The notes: generated from the letters alone by a model not told the origin. Shown: positions 33,958-42,524, numbered from the stretch's first letter. The stretch: 64,000 nt of DNA from Agromyces cavernae (GCF_021044935.1 NZ_JAJNMP010000002.1:1054001-1118000), one strand, 5' to 3'. Translations and numbers: made by a program.

Positions 33958-34863
33958 ATGAAGCTTCTCAGGTACGCGCCAAAAGGGTTGCGCATCGGCT
34001 TGGTCGCCTTCACGATCGTGTCGAGCGCTGCGGCGCTCTCGATCGCGGTCCCGACGGGGGCGGGAGCGGCCGGCTCCGCCACTGGTTTTTCACAACCGTA
34101 TGCCGGAACGCCGAAGTACGAGAAGTGGACGCCGACCCAGGCCGGCAACATCCGCCAGGTCAACCGACCACTCGGTCAGAAGGCTGCAGACCGGATCGCG
34201 CGCAAGCTCGGGCTCGACAAGCAGCTGGTCTTCACACCGGAGCAGTACGAGCTGTTCATCCGCGGCGAGGGGGTCGACGGCGATCCGGCTTCCGCGGCAC
34301 TCATCGACGAGAGCGTGCGCATCTTCACGAACACGACCGGCAACCCCCTCCACGCCGACGTGAATGGCACGGTGACGCCTTTCGTGCTGGCCAGCTACGG
34401 GCTGATGGTGAGCACGAGCGGGGTGTTGATGAGCCTTGCGAATGAGGACGCGCCGACGAGGAAGGTGAACCCTCTCATCGCACCGGGTGGATACGTGGAC
34501 ACGTGGTGCAAGAAGAACGGCTGCGAGCAATCGCTCGCGATGCTCCATCGGTCGGCCTACCAGTCCGAGATCATCTTCGCGATCGCGTCGCAGCAGCTGC
34601 CGCAGTCGGAACCCGCCCAGCTCGTTCCCAACGTCAAGAGCGGCGGGAGGAACACGATCGTCGGGATGTCGATGGCACCGTCCATCTGGATCATCAACTT
34701 CACGCTGCTCTACGTGCTCAACCCCACCGTGGCGGCGCAGATGCCCGGCTGGTGGACGCCGATCCCTCCCGACGTAGCGGAGGCGATAGCGGCGAGCCCC
34801 CACGGACAGGTTCCCTACGGCGACTTCGAGTCGTCGTTCCCCGGTGTCATCGCGCAGCAGTGA
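33958..34863 (+). CDS. Secreted protein of unknown function
   Basis: A 301-residue protein I do not recognise. A signal peptide of about 38 residues (basic start, hydrophobic GLVAFTIVSSAAALSIAV, then TGAGAAGS) predicts export. The mature part is mixed: a tyrosine/lysine-rich start (YEKWTPTQAGNIRQVNRP), VFTPEQYELFIRGEGVDGDP, two close cysteines in DTWCKKNGCEQS, a hydrophobic IWIINFTLLYVLNPTVAAQM and WWTPIPPDVAEAI. A short AGGCGAGGACG region precedes the ATG. It is the first gene of the accessory region next to rsmI. Confidence 0.7.
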   Translation: MKLLRYAPKGLRIGLVAFTIVSSAAALSIAVPTGAGAAGSATGFSQPYAGTPKYEKWTPTQAGNIRQVNRPLGQKAADRIARKLGLDKQLVFTPEQYELFIRGEGVDGDPASAALIDESVRIFTNTTGNPLHADVNGTVTPFVLASYGLMVSTSGVLMSLANEDAPTRKVNPLIAPGGYVDTWCKKNGCEQSLAMLHRSAYQSEIIFAIASQQLPQSEPAQLVPNVKSGGRNTIVGMSMAPSIWIINFTLLYVLNPTVAAQMPGWWTPIPPDVAEAIAASPHGQVPYGDFESSFPGVIAQQ

Positions 34864-35141
34864 TGACGACGACGCAGGTCGAACCCGGCGACGTGCGGTT
34901 CCGGCTCGGCGAACGGTGCGACCGATGCATGACGGTGCATCCAGCCCGAACTGGGGGCAGTGACGCATCGCCTGCTTGACGATCAGTTTCGGGAGCGCTT
35001 TCAGCGGGCGGGCGGTCTCGCGAGCACACTGGTTACCGAGCAGTCCAGTTCCCGCCACATTCGTCAGACCAGTTCCACGGGATCGGAGGAGATCGCGACG
35101 CGGCGTAGACTGCGACGCGTCGGAAGCCTGGAGGGAGCGCG

Positions 35142-35462
35142 ATGCACGCCCTGGTTCTGTTCCGGCCTGGTCCGGGCGAGCCGCCCTCGGCAGAGCTCGA
35201 CGCGGCGCACGTGTCCTTCATCGTCGAGATGGCGGCGGCCGGATCGATCGTCATGGGCGGCGAGTTCGATCGCCCGGCCGGCGATTTCGCCTTCGCCTAC
35301 GTCATCAGGTGCGGCACGCTCGAGGAGGCCGAAGTCATCGCGGCGAGCGAGCCATACGTTCGCGCCGACGCGTTCCTCGCCGAGGTGGTGGAATGGCGCC
35401 TGGTCGGCATCGTCCTCGACGCCTTCCGGGACGTGGCCGACGCGACTGCGCCGGATTGGTAG
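35142..35462 (+). CDS. YciI-like domain protein
   Basis: A 106-residue ferredoxin-like-fold protein. MHALVLFRPGPG, FIVEMAAAGSIVMGGEFDRPAGDFAFAYVIRCGTLEEAEVIAASEPYVRADAF and VEWRLVGIV follow the YciI/DUF1330-like pattern of small, possibly catalytic, dimeric proteins. GGAGGGAG precedes the ATG. No partner gene is adjacent; role unknown. Confidence 0.75.
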   Translation: MHALVLFRPGPGEPPSAELDAAHVSFIVEMAAAGSIVMGGEFDRPAGDFAFAYVIRCGTLEEAEVIAASEPYVRADAFLAEVVEWRLVGIVLDAFRDVADATAPDW

Positions 35463-35532
35463 CGCAGCCCCGGAGTCATACAGTCGCCGAACCCGCACTT
35501 CAGCTCGAGCGTGGTCTACCTCCGCTACTGCG

Positions 35533-35572
35533 GTACTAGACGGTGCATAGGAGTACTAGACGGTGCATAGGA
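35533..35572. repeat. Exact two-copy 20-base tandem repeat
   Basis: GTACTAGACGGTGCATAGGA occurs twice without a gap, directly before a TetR-type palindrome at 35574. It is visibly AT-richer than its surroundings. A duplication of an AT-rich insertion boundary is one explanation. Confidence 0.85.
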
Positions 35573-35573
35573 A

Positions 35574-35590
35574 CCTTACGCTCGTAAGAA
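35574..35590. promoter_or_regulatory. TetR-type palindrome downstream of the TetR gene
   Basis: CCTTACGCTCGTAAGAA carries the inverted arms CTTAC/GTAAG with a 4-base centre, the same motif as the two sites in front of the TetR gene. It sits right at the 3' end of that gene. Confidence 0.6.
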
Positions 35591-35591
35591 T

Positions 35592-36242
35592 TCAAGGGGC
35601 TTGCGTGAGGCGTTGCTGAAAGCCATCGAGGATGAGGTCGAGACCGACATCGAACTCGTCGGCGAATGAGTACGTTCCGCTGCTCATGAGCTCGCCGAGC
35701 GCCCGCACGAGATGCGGGTACTCGTCTGGACTCGGCGCGACGTCCTCAGCGAACGACTTCTCGGCTCCGTCGCCAGGGGTGAAGGGAAGGCTGGACTCCG
35801 TGAGGGCGAACCCGTATACGTAAGCGTCGATCGCCGAGAACATGTGCGTGGCGAGTGCGGCCGAGAAACCGGAATTCAAGAGACATCCGAGGACTCGATC
35901 GAAGTTCCGGAGTAGCGGCGTGCCAGGTCGAGGCCGCGCCTCGATCATGCCGAGCGCCCACGGATGCTGCACGAGCACCGAACGTGCCGATCGCGCCCGG
36001 TCGGCCATGGCCGGCCGCCAGGAGTCATCGACTTCGGGAGCGCTGATCTGCTCGAACGCCCAGTCCGCCAGCGAGTCCAGCAGCGCGTTCTTGTTGGCCA
36101 CGTGGTGATAGAGAGACATCGCTTCTACGCCAAGTTCGGCCGCGACGGAGCGCATGCTGACCGCAGCGATACCGCCGCGATCCGCGACCAACGCCGCCGC
36201 CTCTACGATTCGTTCCCTGCTGAGTACCGCTCGTGCATTCAT
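35592..36242 (-). CDS. TetR-family regulator (TetR_C type)
   Basis: A 216-residue repressor. The DNA-binding part reads SRERIVEAAALVADRGGIAAVSMRSVAAELGVEAMSLYHHVANKNALLDSLAD, a canonical TetR helix-turn-helix. The C-terminal ligand domain (WRPAMADRARSARSVLVQHPWALGMIEARP, then FGFALTESS-like helices) resembles the tetracycline repressor C-domain. It is divergent from the DUF6326/DUF2306 pair, and two CCTTAC..GTAAG palindromes lie between them, so it probably represses both itself and that pair. Confidence 0.92.
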   Translation of the reverse strand: MNARAVLSRERIVEAAALVADRGGIAAVSMRSVAAELGVEAMSLYHHVANKNALLDSLADWAFEQISAPEVDDSWRPAMADRARSARSVLVQHPWALGMIEARPRPGTPLLRNFDRVLGCLLNSGFSAALATHMFSAIDAYVYGFALTESSLPFTPGDGAEKSFAEDVAPSPDEYPHLVRALGELMSSGTYSFADEFDVGLDLILDGFQQRLTQAP

Positions 36243-36255
36243 GTCGCTATTGACT

Positions 36256-36271
36256 CCTTACTAGTGTAAGG
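36256..36271. promoter_or_regulatory. TetR operator, proximal site
   Basis: CCTTACTAGTGTAAGG is an inverted repeat (CCTTAC/GTAAGG) 14 bases upstream of the TetR start, spanning the divergent promoter region. Confidence 0.8.
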
Positions 36272-36287
36272 CTAGCATCGCTCTCAT

Positions 36288-36302
36288 CCTTACAGTCGTA
36301 AG
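36288..36302. promoter_or_regulatory. TetR operator, distal site
   Basis: CCTTACAGTCGTAAG repeats the motif 32 bases, close to three helical turns, from the proximal site and lies just before the ribosome binding site of the DUF6326-like gene. Confidence 0.8.
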
Positions 36303-36320
36303 AATCGAACAACGGAGCCC

Positions 36321-36821
36321 ATGATGAGAACACGTCAACCGACCGCCACACTGGAAGACCAGCGGATCCCGGTGCAAGCCAAGCTCGCGGCAGCCTGGAC
36401 CAGCTTCATGTTCCTCTACATCTACGTCGACTACTTCACCCTCCATAAGCCCGGCGTCATCGACGACCTCCGCGCCGGCGTCGTCTTCGAGTTCGACATC
36501 AGCCCGGCGTTGATGACCGCCTTCCTCGCGCTCATCGCGATCCCGATCTTCATGGTCGTGCTGTCGATGACGCTGCCCGCCCGGGCCAACCGCATCACGA
36601 ACCTCATCGTGGCCTCCGTACAGGTCCCCTATGCGGCATTCAACGCGGTAGGTGAGTCCTGGTCCTGGACGTACTTCTACGGCCTTGGCGTCGCACTGGA
36701 ATTGATCGTTCTCGCCCTCATCCTGCGCTCCGCCTGGACCTGGCCCCGCGCCGCACCGTCGGCGACCATGCCGACCATGCCGACCAGCCGTGAGGCCGAT
36801 CGCGCCCAGCAGCAAGCGTGA
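36321..36821 (+). CDS. DUF6326-like membrane protein
   Basis: A 166-residue protein with four hydrophobic segments: AAAWTSFMFLYIYVDYFTLH, LMTAFLALIAIPIFMVVLSM, ITNLIVASVQVPYAAFNAV and FYGLGVALELIVLALILRS. The conserved YVDYF(x)LHKPG motif near residue 35-47 is typical of the DUF6326 group. GGAG lies four bases before the first ATG and seven before a second ATG one codon on. Its stop overlaps the next start as GTGA. Presumed target of the divergent TetR; function unknown. Confidence 0.8.
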   Translation: MMRTRQPTATLEDQRIPVQAKLAAAWTSFMFLYIYVDYFTLHKPGVIDDLRAGVVFEFDISPALMTAFLALIAIPIFMVVLSMTLPARANRITNLIVASVQVPYAAFNAVGESWSWTYFYGLGVALELIVLALILRSAWTWPRAAPSATMPTMPTSREADRAQQQA

Positions 36822-37549
36822 ACCCAATCGTGAGATCCCCCACTCAGCCCGACTCAGTCGTGCGCAGCGCGGGCCGCCTGATTGCCGAGCAGAAGGGAGA
36901 GCGGCAGCGATCGAGGAGCGGATGGCTTGCAATCAGCGGCCTCCTGCTGCTCAGTGCAATCCCCGTGCTCGGCGGTGCGCTTCGCCTGAGGGACGTGAGC
37001 GCCGACCCCGAAAGCACACTGCTCTTGGCCTCATCGGTGCCGATAGTTGTGCACATCGTGGCGATGAGCGTGTACTGCCTTCTCGGCGCATTCCAGTTCT
37101 CTCCGGCACTGCGAATTCGGCGCGGTTGGCACCGTACCGCCGGCCGTGCGCTGATCCCCGCTGGATTCATCGCGGCACTGTCCAGCGTCTGGCTCGCGGT
37201 CTTCTTCCGTGGCCCCCCTGATGAGCTCGCTCTCGCGATGATTCGACTCGTCTTCGCTGTAGCGATGACAATCTTTCTTGTGCTGGGAGTGATCGCGATC
37301 AAGCGTCGCGACTTCGCTGCGCACGGAGCATGGATGACGCGCGCCTACGCGATCGCCGTCTCCGGCGGAAGCCAAGCGCTCGTCTTCGCGCTGTGGACGA
37401 TCATCATCGGTGAGGTCGACGTATTCGGCGAGGCATGGCTCGTTGCCGCGGGCTTCGTGATCAACAGTGTCGTGGCGGAGTTGCTCATCCGGCGACGGTC
37501 CGGCCGGCGGATGAGCGGGGTGTCGGGCCGTGGTGCGCTTGAATCATGA
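36818..37549 (+). CDS. DUF2306-like membrane protein
   Basis: A 243-residue protein with about six to seven hydrophobic segments, including LAISGLLLLSAIPVLGGAL, VVHIVAMSVYCLLGAFQF and AMIRLVFAVAMTIFLVLGVIAI. The histidine/arginine positions IVVHIVAM, RGWHRTAGR and DFAAHGAWMTRAYAIA are the conserved blocks of DUF2306, a family of possible haem- or quinone-binding membrane proteins. The GTG start is coupled to the preceding gene. Regulated with it by TetR, by inference. Confidence 0.8.
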   Translation: MNPIVRSPTQPDSVVRSAGRLIAEQKGERQRSRSGWLAISGLLLLSAIPVLGGALRLRDVSADPESTLLLASSVPIVVHIVAMSVYCLLGAFQFSPALRIRRGWHRTAGRALIPAGFIAALSSVWLAVFFRGPPDELALAMIRLVFAVAMTIFLVLGVIAIKRRDFAAHGAWMTRAYAIAVSGGSQALVFALWTIIIGEVDVFGEAWLVAAGFVINSVVAELLIRRRSGRRMSGVSGRGALES

Positions 37550-37949
37550 GGTGGTGACCGGGCTCTTGCGTTCCGCCTGGAGTGCGCCGAGCGCCGTGCT
37601 GCCGACCGTGCTGTGGCGCCGCACGAGGCCGCTGCTCATGCTCGTGATCGTCTTCGTCGTGATGGCGAGCAGCGCCCGGAACGGAAGAATCCGCGCAGCC
37701 GATTGCCGGTCCGCTTGCGGACGTCCGGTGACCGACCTATGGACCATTGGATCCGGAGCAACTGGTGCAACCGTGTCGGGTGGAACCTCAGTGGGCCTTC
37801 GGTTCAACGCACGTCGCCGCCTATGCGGGCCACTGCGTGACGCATCGACGTATCTCGCAGAAGACTTTTGGAACCTGTCGAATTGAGCCGTCGCCGTTCG
37901 TAGCACCAGTGAAGCCGCCAACTGAGTCGGCTGCGAGAGGACGAAAGCC
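37550..37949. other. No convincing gene
   Basis: About 400 bases without a recognisable coding region. An open frame at 37530-37886 has a hydrophobic start (LLMLVIVFVVMASS) but no good start context or family resemblance, and it overlaps the end of the DUF2306 gene. Probably degraded sequence. Confidence 0.5.
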
Positions 37950-38552
37950 ATGACCACCACCCTGACTGTCGATTACTTCATGAGCCTCGACGGCTACGGC
38001 TCGGCCGAGGGCTGGCCGGGATACTGGGGCAAGGAAGGTCCCCAGCTGCGGCAAGACCGCGTGGACACCTTCGAGCGGGACCAGGTCTTGGTCCTCGGCG
38101 CGACGACGTTCCGCGAGTTTGCGAAGTTTGTGAAGCTGTTCGATGAGCCGTACTACGACCGCCTGAACGAGATGCCGAAGCTCGTGTTCTCGAGCACGCT
38201 CGACCCGCAGGATCCAGGCTGGGAGAACTCGACGGTGCTCGCCGAGGACGCGGTCGCCGCGATCAGACGCCTGAAGGAGACCACGGACGTCCCGTTGCGG
38301 TCGCATGGCAGCATCTCGCTGAATCGCGCACTGCTCGCGGCCGGCGTCGTCGACCGGCTCGAGGTGATGGTGTTCCCCGCCATCACCGGCAAGGCCGGAT
38401 ACGCCGCCCTCTTTCAAGACGGGGCGGAGTTCGACCTCGACCTGGTCGACACGACCGTGCTCGACGGCCGCACCTTGAAGCTCGTGTACGAGCCGATCCT
38501 GCATACCGCGGTCGCCGACGGCGTGGGCCCGAAGCGCCGCACCACCGAGTGA
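37950..38552 (+). CDS. Dihydrofolate reductase family protein (RibD C-terminal type)
   Basis: A 200-residue protein of the DHFR-like/RibD C-terminal family. It begins LTVDYFMSLDGYGS, has VLVLGATTFREFAKF, PKLVFSSTLDPQDPGWENSTVL and VPLRSHGSISLNRALLAAGVVDRLEVMVFPAITG, all typical blocks for the NADPH-binding fold. True folate reduction is unlikely; such proteins are common in actinobacterial accessory regions. A second, diverged member lies at about 46.1-46.7 kb. Confidence 0.88.
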   Translation: MTTTLTVDYFMSLDGYGSAEGWPGYWGKEGPQLRQDRVDTFERDQVLVLGATTFREFAKFVKLFDEPYYDRLNEMPKLVFSSTLDPQDPGWENSTVLAEDAVAAIRRLKETTDVPLRSHGSISLNRALLAAGVVDRLEVMVFPAITGKAGYAALFQDGAEFDLDLVDTTVLDGRTLKLVYEPILHTAVADGVGPKRRTTE

Positions 38553-38563
38553 GCGAGGATCGG

Positions 38564-39049
38564 CTATCGGTCACCCGTGTCGAGAGCCTTGCTGTACCAG
38601 CGGTCGGAGTATGGCTCGTCGTTGAACGCCTCAACGCGCACGAATCCGAGACGTTCATAGAGGGCGCATGCCTCTCTGAGTTCGGCCCGTGTGTCCAGCC
38701 GGAGGGTGATGATCGCCCGATCCCGACAGGCCTGCTCGACAGCCTGAAGTAGCTGTGACCCTGCACCCCTCCCGCGATGGCTCGGCAACGTGAAGACCTT
38801 CGTCAGTTCCGCCGCACCGTCCATGAAGCGCGCCCCGGCACAGGCGATCGCGCACCCACCCTCCGTGGCGACGAGGAAGACCCCGGTGTCTTCTCGCAAG
38901 TCGTCATATGGCTCGTCCCGCAGAGCTTGTTCCACCTCGTCAGGCGTCGCCGGCCGCCCATGCCATCGCGACGCCACATCGGTCATGTAGGCGCACACGA
39001 TCGAGTCAGCGGTGGGCGAGCCTGGGCGAGTGACCTCGATCGTGAACAT
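38564..39049 (-). CDS. GNAT family N-acetyltransferase
   Basis: A 161-residue acetyltransferase. The acetyl-CoA loop is LTKVFTLPSHRGRGAGSQLLQAVEQACR with the Q/R-x2-G-x-G/A pattern as HRGRGAG, followed by IITLRLDTRAELREACALYERLGFVRVEAFN, a typical GNAT end with the conserved tyrosine. The start MFTIEVTRPGSP is chosen over longer options that run into sequence without coding character. It converges with the DHFR-like gene; substrate unknown. Confidence 0.88.
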   Translation of the reverse strand: MFTIEVTRPGSPTADSIVCAYMTDVASRWHGRPATPDEVEQALRDEPYDDLREDTGVFLVATEGGCAIACAGARFMDGAAELTKVFTLPSHRGRGAGSQLLQAVEQACRDRAIITLRLDTRAELREACALYERLGFVRVEAFNDEPYSDRWYSKALDTGDR

Positions 39050-39362
39050 GGCAAGGAAGCCTAAGCCCGGGCCGGCGTGTGTGCGGTCGCCCCACCACCG
39101 ATCCGGGTGCGGCGCCTCGTGCCTCCTGTCGGTAGTGCGGCATAGGCTCCGTCGCCACCCTCGACGGCCTTGCGCCGCATCACCGTGGGCTGCCCGGTGG
39201 CGAGGAGCGCGCAACGGGCGGCGCCCAACTTCGGACGGTAGGGCGCCGACTTCTGACCGTGCGGCGCGCAAGTAAAGGAGAGCGATCTCCAAGTACTACT
39301 AGCGGCCCAGCCAGAAGCATGCGAGTCTGCAGTGATTCACTTCTCCCTACGGAAGGGTTTCC
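39050..39362. other. Intergenic, nothing recognised
   Basis: About 310 bases between the acetyltransferase and the carboxypeptidase genes. The right end is AT-richer (AAGTACTACTAGCGG) and must hold the carboxypeptidase promoter; GGAAGGG lies just before its ATG. No repeat or RNA gene was seen. Confidence 0.4.
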
Positions 39363-40535
39363 ATGTCACTCGCCCACACCAAGGTCCGCGCCGTCTCAGG
39401 GGCTGCCGTCCTTCTCCTCGGCGCCGCCGTCCTCTCCGCACCCGCACCCGCCTTCGCCATCCCGGTGGAGTCCCACTGCGGCACCGAACCCGGCAACAAC
39501 AACGACGCCTATGTCAACCACGCCCAGCTGACGAAGCGGCTCCAGCAGATCGAGCGCACCACCGGCGGCACCGTCGACGTGGAGGTTGCCGGCTACAGCA
39601 ACCAGGGGCGCGAGATCTATCAGGCCCGCGTCGGCCATGGCGACACCGTGCTTCTGGTCGAATCCCAGATCCACGGCAACGAGAACCACGGCACAGAGGC
39701 GCTGCTCAACCTGCTCCCCGAGTGGGGCAGCAACACCCCTGCGGCTCAGGCGCTGCGCGAGAACATCACCATCGTGGCGGTCCCGCGACTCAACGTCGAC
39801 GGCGGCGAGAACGACACCCGCCAGAACGAGATGTCCTGGGACGACGTCGTCGCGGACTTCCCGCAGTTGGCAGGTGCGGGGCCGTCGTGGAACTACCGTG
39901 CCGACGTGCCCGGCTTCGACGTGAACCGTGACTTCAACCCGGACCTGGACTACGTCCCGGCCCCCGCGGACTTCCCGGGCAACAGCGCCGACACCGGCTG
40001 GTACATCACGCCGGAGTCGCAGACCGTCCGCGACCTGTACCGCAGTCTGGAAACCGAGTTCGGCACCGTCGACTACTTCGTCGACCTGCACAACCAATGG
40101 TCCTGCTATGCCGTCGAGGGCACCGGCGAGATGTCGCCGCTGTCCATCTCGGGCCGCTTCATCGCCGACCCGAGCGAGTTCGGTGACTGGCCGAAGTTCG
40201 ATTACGACGCCTCGCGCCGGGCCAACGTCGCGGTCTACGACGCGCTGCAGGGCCAGGGCAATTCCGGATTCGGAGCCCTGACGCTCTATCCCCAGGACAC
40301 CAACCTGCCGGGCACCGCGCTTGGCTCGTTCGCCCTGCGCGGCAGCGCCACCGTGCTGTTCGAGACCTCCAGCAACACCCAGACCGACGGCCAGAAGCGC
40401 AACGGCATGCTGACCAAGCAGGTCCAGACCGGCCTGGACGGCCTGGTCGACGCGATCGTCGACGGCAGCGTCGACACCCTCGACCCGGCGGACTACGAGG
40501 AGATCCCGAACCGGGTCTTTCTCCCGGCCGACTGA
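39363..40535 (+). CDS. Secreted M14-family zinc carboxypeptidase
   Basis: A 390-residue exported metallopeptidase. The signal peptide ends near SAPAPAFA-I at about 32. Zinc ligands are H104 and E107 in ESQIHGNENHG and H243 in YFVDLHNQW; the substrate-binding pair is seen as N188 and R189 in DVNRDFNPD, and the catalytic glutamate is E334 in TVLFETSSN. Cys39 may pair with Cys248. The gene stands alone. Probably removes C-terminal residues from extracellular or cell-wall peptides. Confidence 0.92.
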   Translation: MSLAHTKVRAVSGAAVLLLGAAVLSAPAPAFAIPVESHCGTEPGNNNDAYVNHAQLTKRLQQIERTTGGTVDVEVAGYSNQGREIYQARVGHGDTVLLVESQIHGNENHGTEALLNLLPEWGSNTPAAQALRENITIVAVPRLNVDGGENDTRQNEMSWDDVVADFPQLAGAGPSWNYRADVPGFDVNRDFNPDLDYVPAPADFPGNSADTGWYITPESQTVRDLYRSLETEFGTVDYFVDLHNQWSCYAVEGTGEMSPLSISGRFIADPSEFGDWPKFDYDASRRANVAVYDALQGQGNSGFGALTLYPQDTNLPGTALGSFALRGSATVLFETSSNTQTDGQKRNGMLTKQVQTGLDGLVDAIVDGSVDTLDPADYEEIPNRVFLPAD

Positions 40536-40681
40536 TACCGGTCCCTGGCAGCCCGGCGCGTGACATGCTGCCGGCTCATGCGTGACTCCCGCATGGCCCC
40601 GGCCCCGGGCCCGACTGGACAACTCCAGCCGGGTCTGGGGCCGCTCGCACAGGGTGACCACGCCCGCATAGCGCACCGAGC

Positions 40682-40858
40682 ATGGGCCGGGCGACGTACG
40701 TCGTTGCTGCGGCGTGCATGTTCGCCCGCTGGGTGATCGCCCGGCTCACGAACGACGCTGCACTCCTGGACTGGCTCGACCGAACCTCAGACCAACTGAT
40801 CCTTCCCATGACGCTGCTCCAAAGCGTCTCGCCGGAACGCCGACGAAACGTACTCTGA
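40682..40858 (+). CDS. Possible small ORF (58 aa), unknown
   Basis: An open frame of 58 codons beginning MGRATYVVAAACMFARWVIA and ending LLQSVSPERRRNVL. It is amphipathic and helical in character (WVIARLTNDAALLDWLDRTSDQLI). No clear ribosome binding site is seen and no family is recognised. It may be the remnant of a larger gene. Confidence 0.25.
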   Translation: MGRATYVVAAACMFARWVIARLTNDAALLDWLDRTSDQLILPMTLLQSVSPERRRNVL

Positions 40859-40885
40859 CACTGACGGCGGCCTCAGCATCGGCTT

Positions 40886-41080
40886 GTGACATACACCGCT
40901 GTAGCCGCGACGGACACCGCCCCCTGGCCGGGAGTGTCGCTGCCGCAGGCCATGGCGCGGCTCGTGGTCGGCACGTTCCGACTCCGAGGCCGGGCCAGCC
41001 GCAGCGAGTACTGGTGGTGGATGCTCGTCAACGTCGTGGTCCTGGCGTCGACGCAGTTCCTCATTCCCGCCTCGCCAAGC
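40886..41080 (+). pseudogene. Truncated DUF805 membrane protein
   Basis: The frame from the GTG encodes QAMARLVVGTFRLRGRASRSEYWWWMLVNVVVLAST, the conserved start of DUF805 proteins (GRASRxEYWW then the first membrane helix). After STQFLIPA the family resemblance stops and the frame runs into unrelated sequence, so the remaining three helices are missing. A deletion remnant within the accessory region. The stretch from about 41080 to 41286 holds nothing recognisable. Confidence 0.6.
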
Positions 41081-41286
41081 CCCGTGAGGGGATCCTGCAG
41101 CGGGCTTCAGGCGTGGGATGGCTTTTGCGCGATGTCCTCGGGAGTCAGCAGCCGAGGCTCGTCCGCGAAACGCTAGAGGAGACCTCGAACGGGTCTCCAG
41201 ACGGAATCGCTGGCGAGTGATCCCAAGTCCAGATGATCTTCCACTCTGAACCCCACAGCATCACGCGCGCGCCCTAGGGTGAACCC

Positions 41287-42252
41287 GTGAGAGCTGTGGT
41301 CTACGAGCGGTACGGCGGCCCCGAGGTGCTCGAGCTGAGAGACGTCCCGACGCCCGCGCCTTCGGCGGGGGAAGTGCTGGTCGAGGTCGTCGCGACGTCG
41401 ATCAACCTCTCGGACTGGGAGAGCCTGCGAGGCACGCCCGCCTACGCGCGCATGGGTGGGCTGCGGAGGCCGGCTCACCCCATCCTCGGCACCGACATCG
41501 CCGGCCGAGTGACCGCCATCGGCGAGGGCGTGACCGGGTTCGCGGTGGGCGACGAGGTGTTCGGCGATAACCTGCCGCGCGGCGGCGGCTTCGCGGAGTA
41601 CCTCGCCTTGCCCGAGGCCGCGCTCGCGCTCAAGCCCGCGCAGCTGTCGTTCGCCGAGGCGTCCGCGATCCCGCAGGCGGGGGCGATCGCCTCCCGGGCC
41701 GTGGCGCTCGCCGAGCCAGGATCACGGATGCTGATCAACGGCGCCGGCGGAGGCTCGGGGTCGCTCGCGATCCAACTCGCCCGCGCCAAGGGCGTGCGGG
41801 TCAGCGCGGTCGACAACGCCGGCAAGCTGGCCTATCTGCGCGAACTCGGAGCCGAGGAGGTCATCGACTACCGAAGTGACGACTTCACGCGCCACGGGCC
41901 CTACGACCTGGTCGTCGATCTCGTCGCTCATCGGTCGATCTTCGCGTACCGCCGCGCGCTCGCTCGGGGCGGTCGGTGCGTGATGGTCGGCGGCACCGCG
42001 CGGACCCTCCTTCGGATGGCGACGGTCGGGCCGCTCCTCGGAGCGCTGAGCGGCGCGCACCTCGGTGTCCTCGTCGTGAGAGAGGGCCCGGCGCACTTCG
42101 CGTCGGTGGCCGAGCAGTGCGCGAGCGGTGCGATCGCGGTGCGCATCGACCGGATGTTCGGCCTCGACGAGGTGCCGGCGGCGCTGGCGTGGCACGGCGA
42201 GGGGCGTGCGCTGGGCAAGGTGGTCGTCGCGGTCCGCGATGCGGCCAAATAG
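41287..42252 (+). CDS. NADP-dependent oxidoreductase, quinone oxidoreductase (MDR) family
   Basis: A 321-residue zinc-free medium-chain dehydrogenase. MRAVVYERYGGPEVLELRDVPTPAPSAGEVLVEVVATSINLSDWE opens the GroES-like domain, HPILGTDIAGRVTAIG follows, and the NADP motif is LINGAGGGSGSLAIQLARAKG with YDLVVDLVAHRS as the later Rossmann block. The GTG start fits the common N-terminus. It resembles the two oxidoreductases near 58-59.6 kb but is a separate, single gene. Confidence 0.9.
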   Translation: MRAVVYERYGGPEVLELRDVPTPAPSAGEVLVEVVATSINLSDWESLRGTPAYARMGGLRRPAHPILGTDIAGRVTAIGEGVTGFAVGDEVFGDNLPRGGGFAEYLALPEAALALKPAQLSFAEASAIPQAGAIASRAVALAEPGSRMLINGAGGGSGSLAIQLARAKGVRVSAVDNAGKLAYLRELGAEEVIDYRSDDFTRHGPYDLVVDLVAHRSIFAYRRALARGGRCVMVGGTARTLLRMATVGPLLGALSGAHLGVLVVREGPAHFASVAEQCASGAIAVRIDRMFGLDEVPAALAWHGEGRALGKVVVAVRDAAK

Positions 42253-42425
42253 CCGATCCCATCGGGCCCGACCGGCCCTTGGTCGCCGATGGCTTGGGCG
42301 ACGGTTTCGGTCGCACCGACCTTGCGCTCCATCCGCCCCGTCACCGCATCAGGCGGCTCGGACGCCACCGCGAGGATCATCCTCGCCGTCCGCTCCTCGA
42401 ATGCCAATTCCATGATCGTGTCCAT
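42252..42425 (-). pseudogene. Fragment of a DprA-like DNA-processing protein
   Basis: The minus strand encodes MDTIMELAFEERTARMILAV followed by SEPPDAVTGRMERKVGATETVAQAIG, which resembles the N-terminal helical (SAM-like) domain of DprA/Smf proteins. Resemblance ends after about 50 residues, where it reaches the 3' end of the oxidoreductase gene, so the Rossmann domain is gone. Debris from an insertion or deletion. Confidence 0.5.
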
Positions 42426-42524
42426 CCCCTGCTTCTGTCCGTGTTGTGCTGAATATGTAGGCGACATGGCACGCCCGCCCCGCGCCTCTGTGACGGCGAG
42501 CAGGTGGTTGGGAGGATGGGAGAC

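Noticed and set aside
37530..37886. Plus-strand open frame with a hydrophobic start
   Set aside because: It overlaps the DUF2306 gene end, lacks a ribosome binding site and shows no recognisable family.
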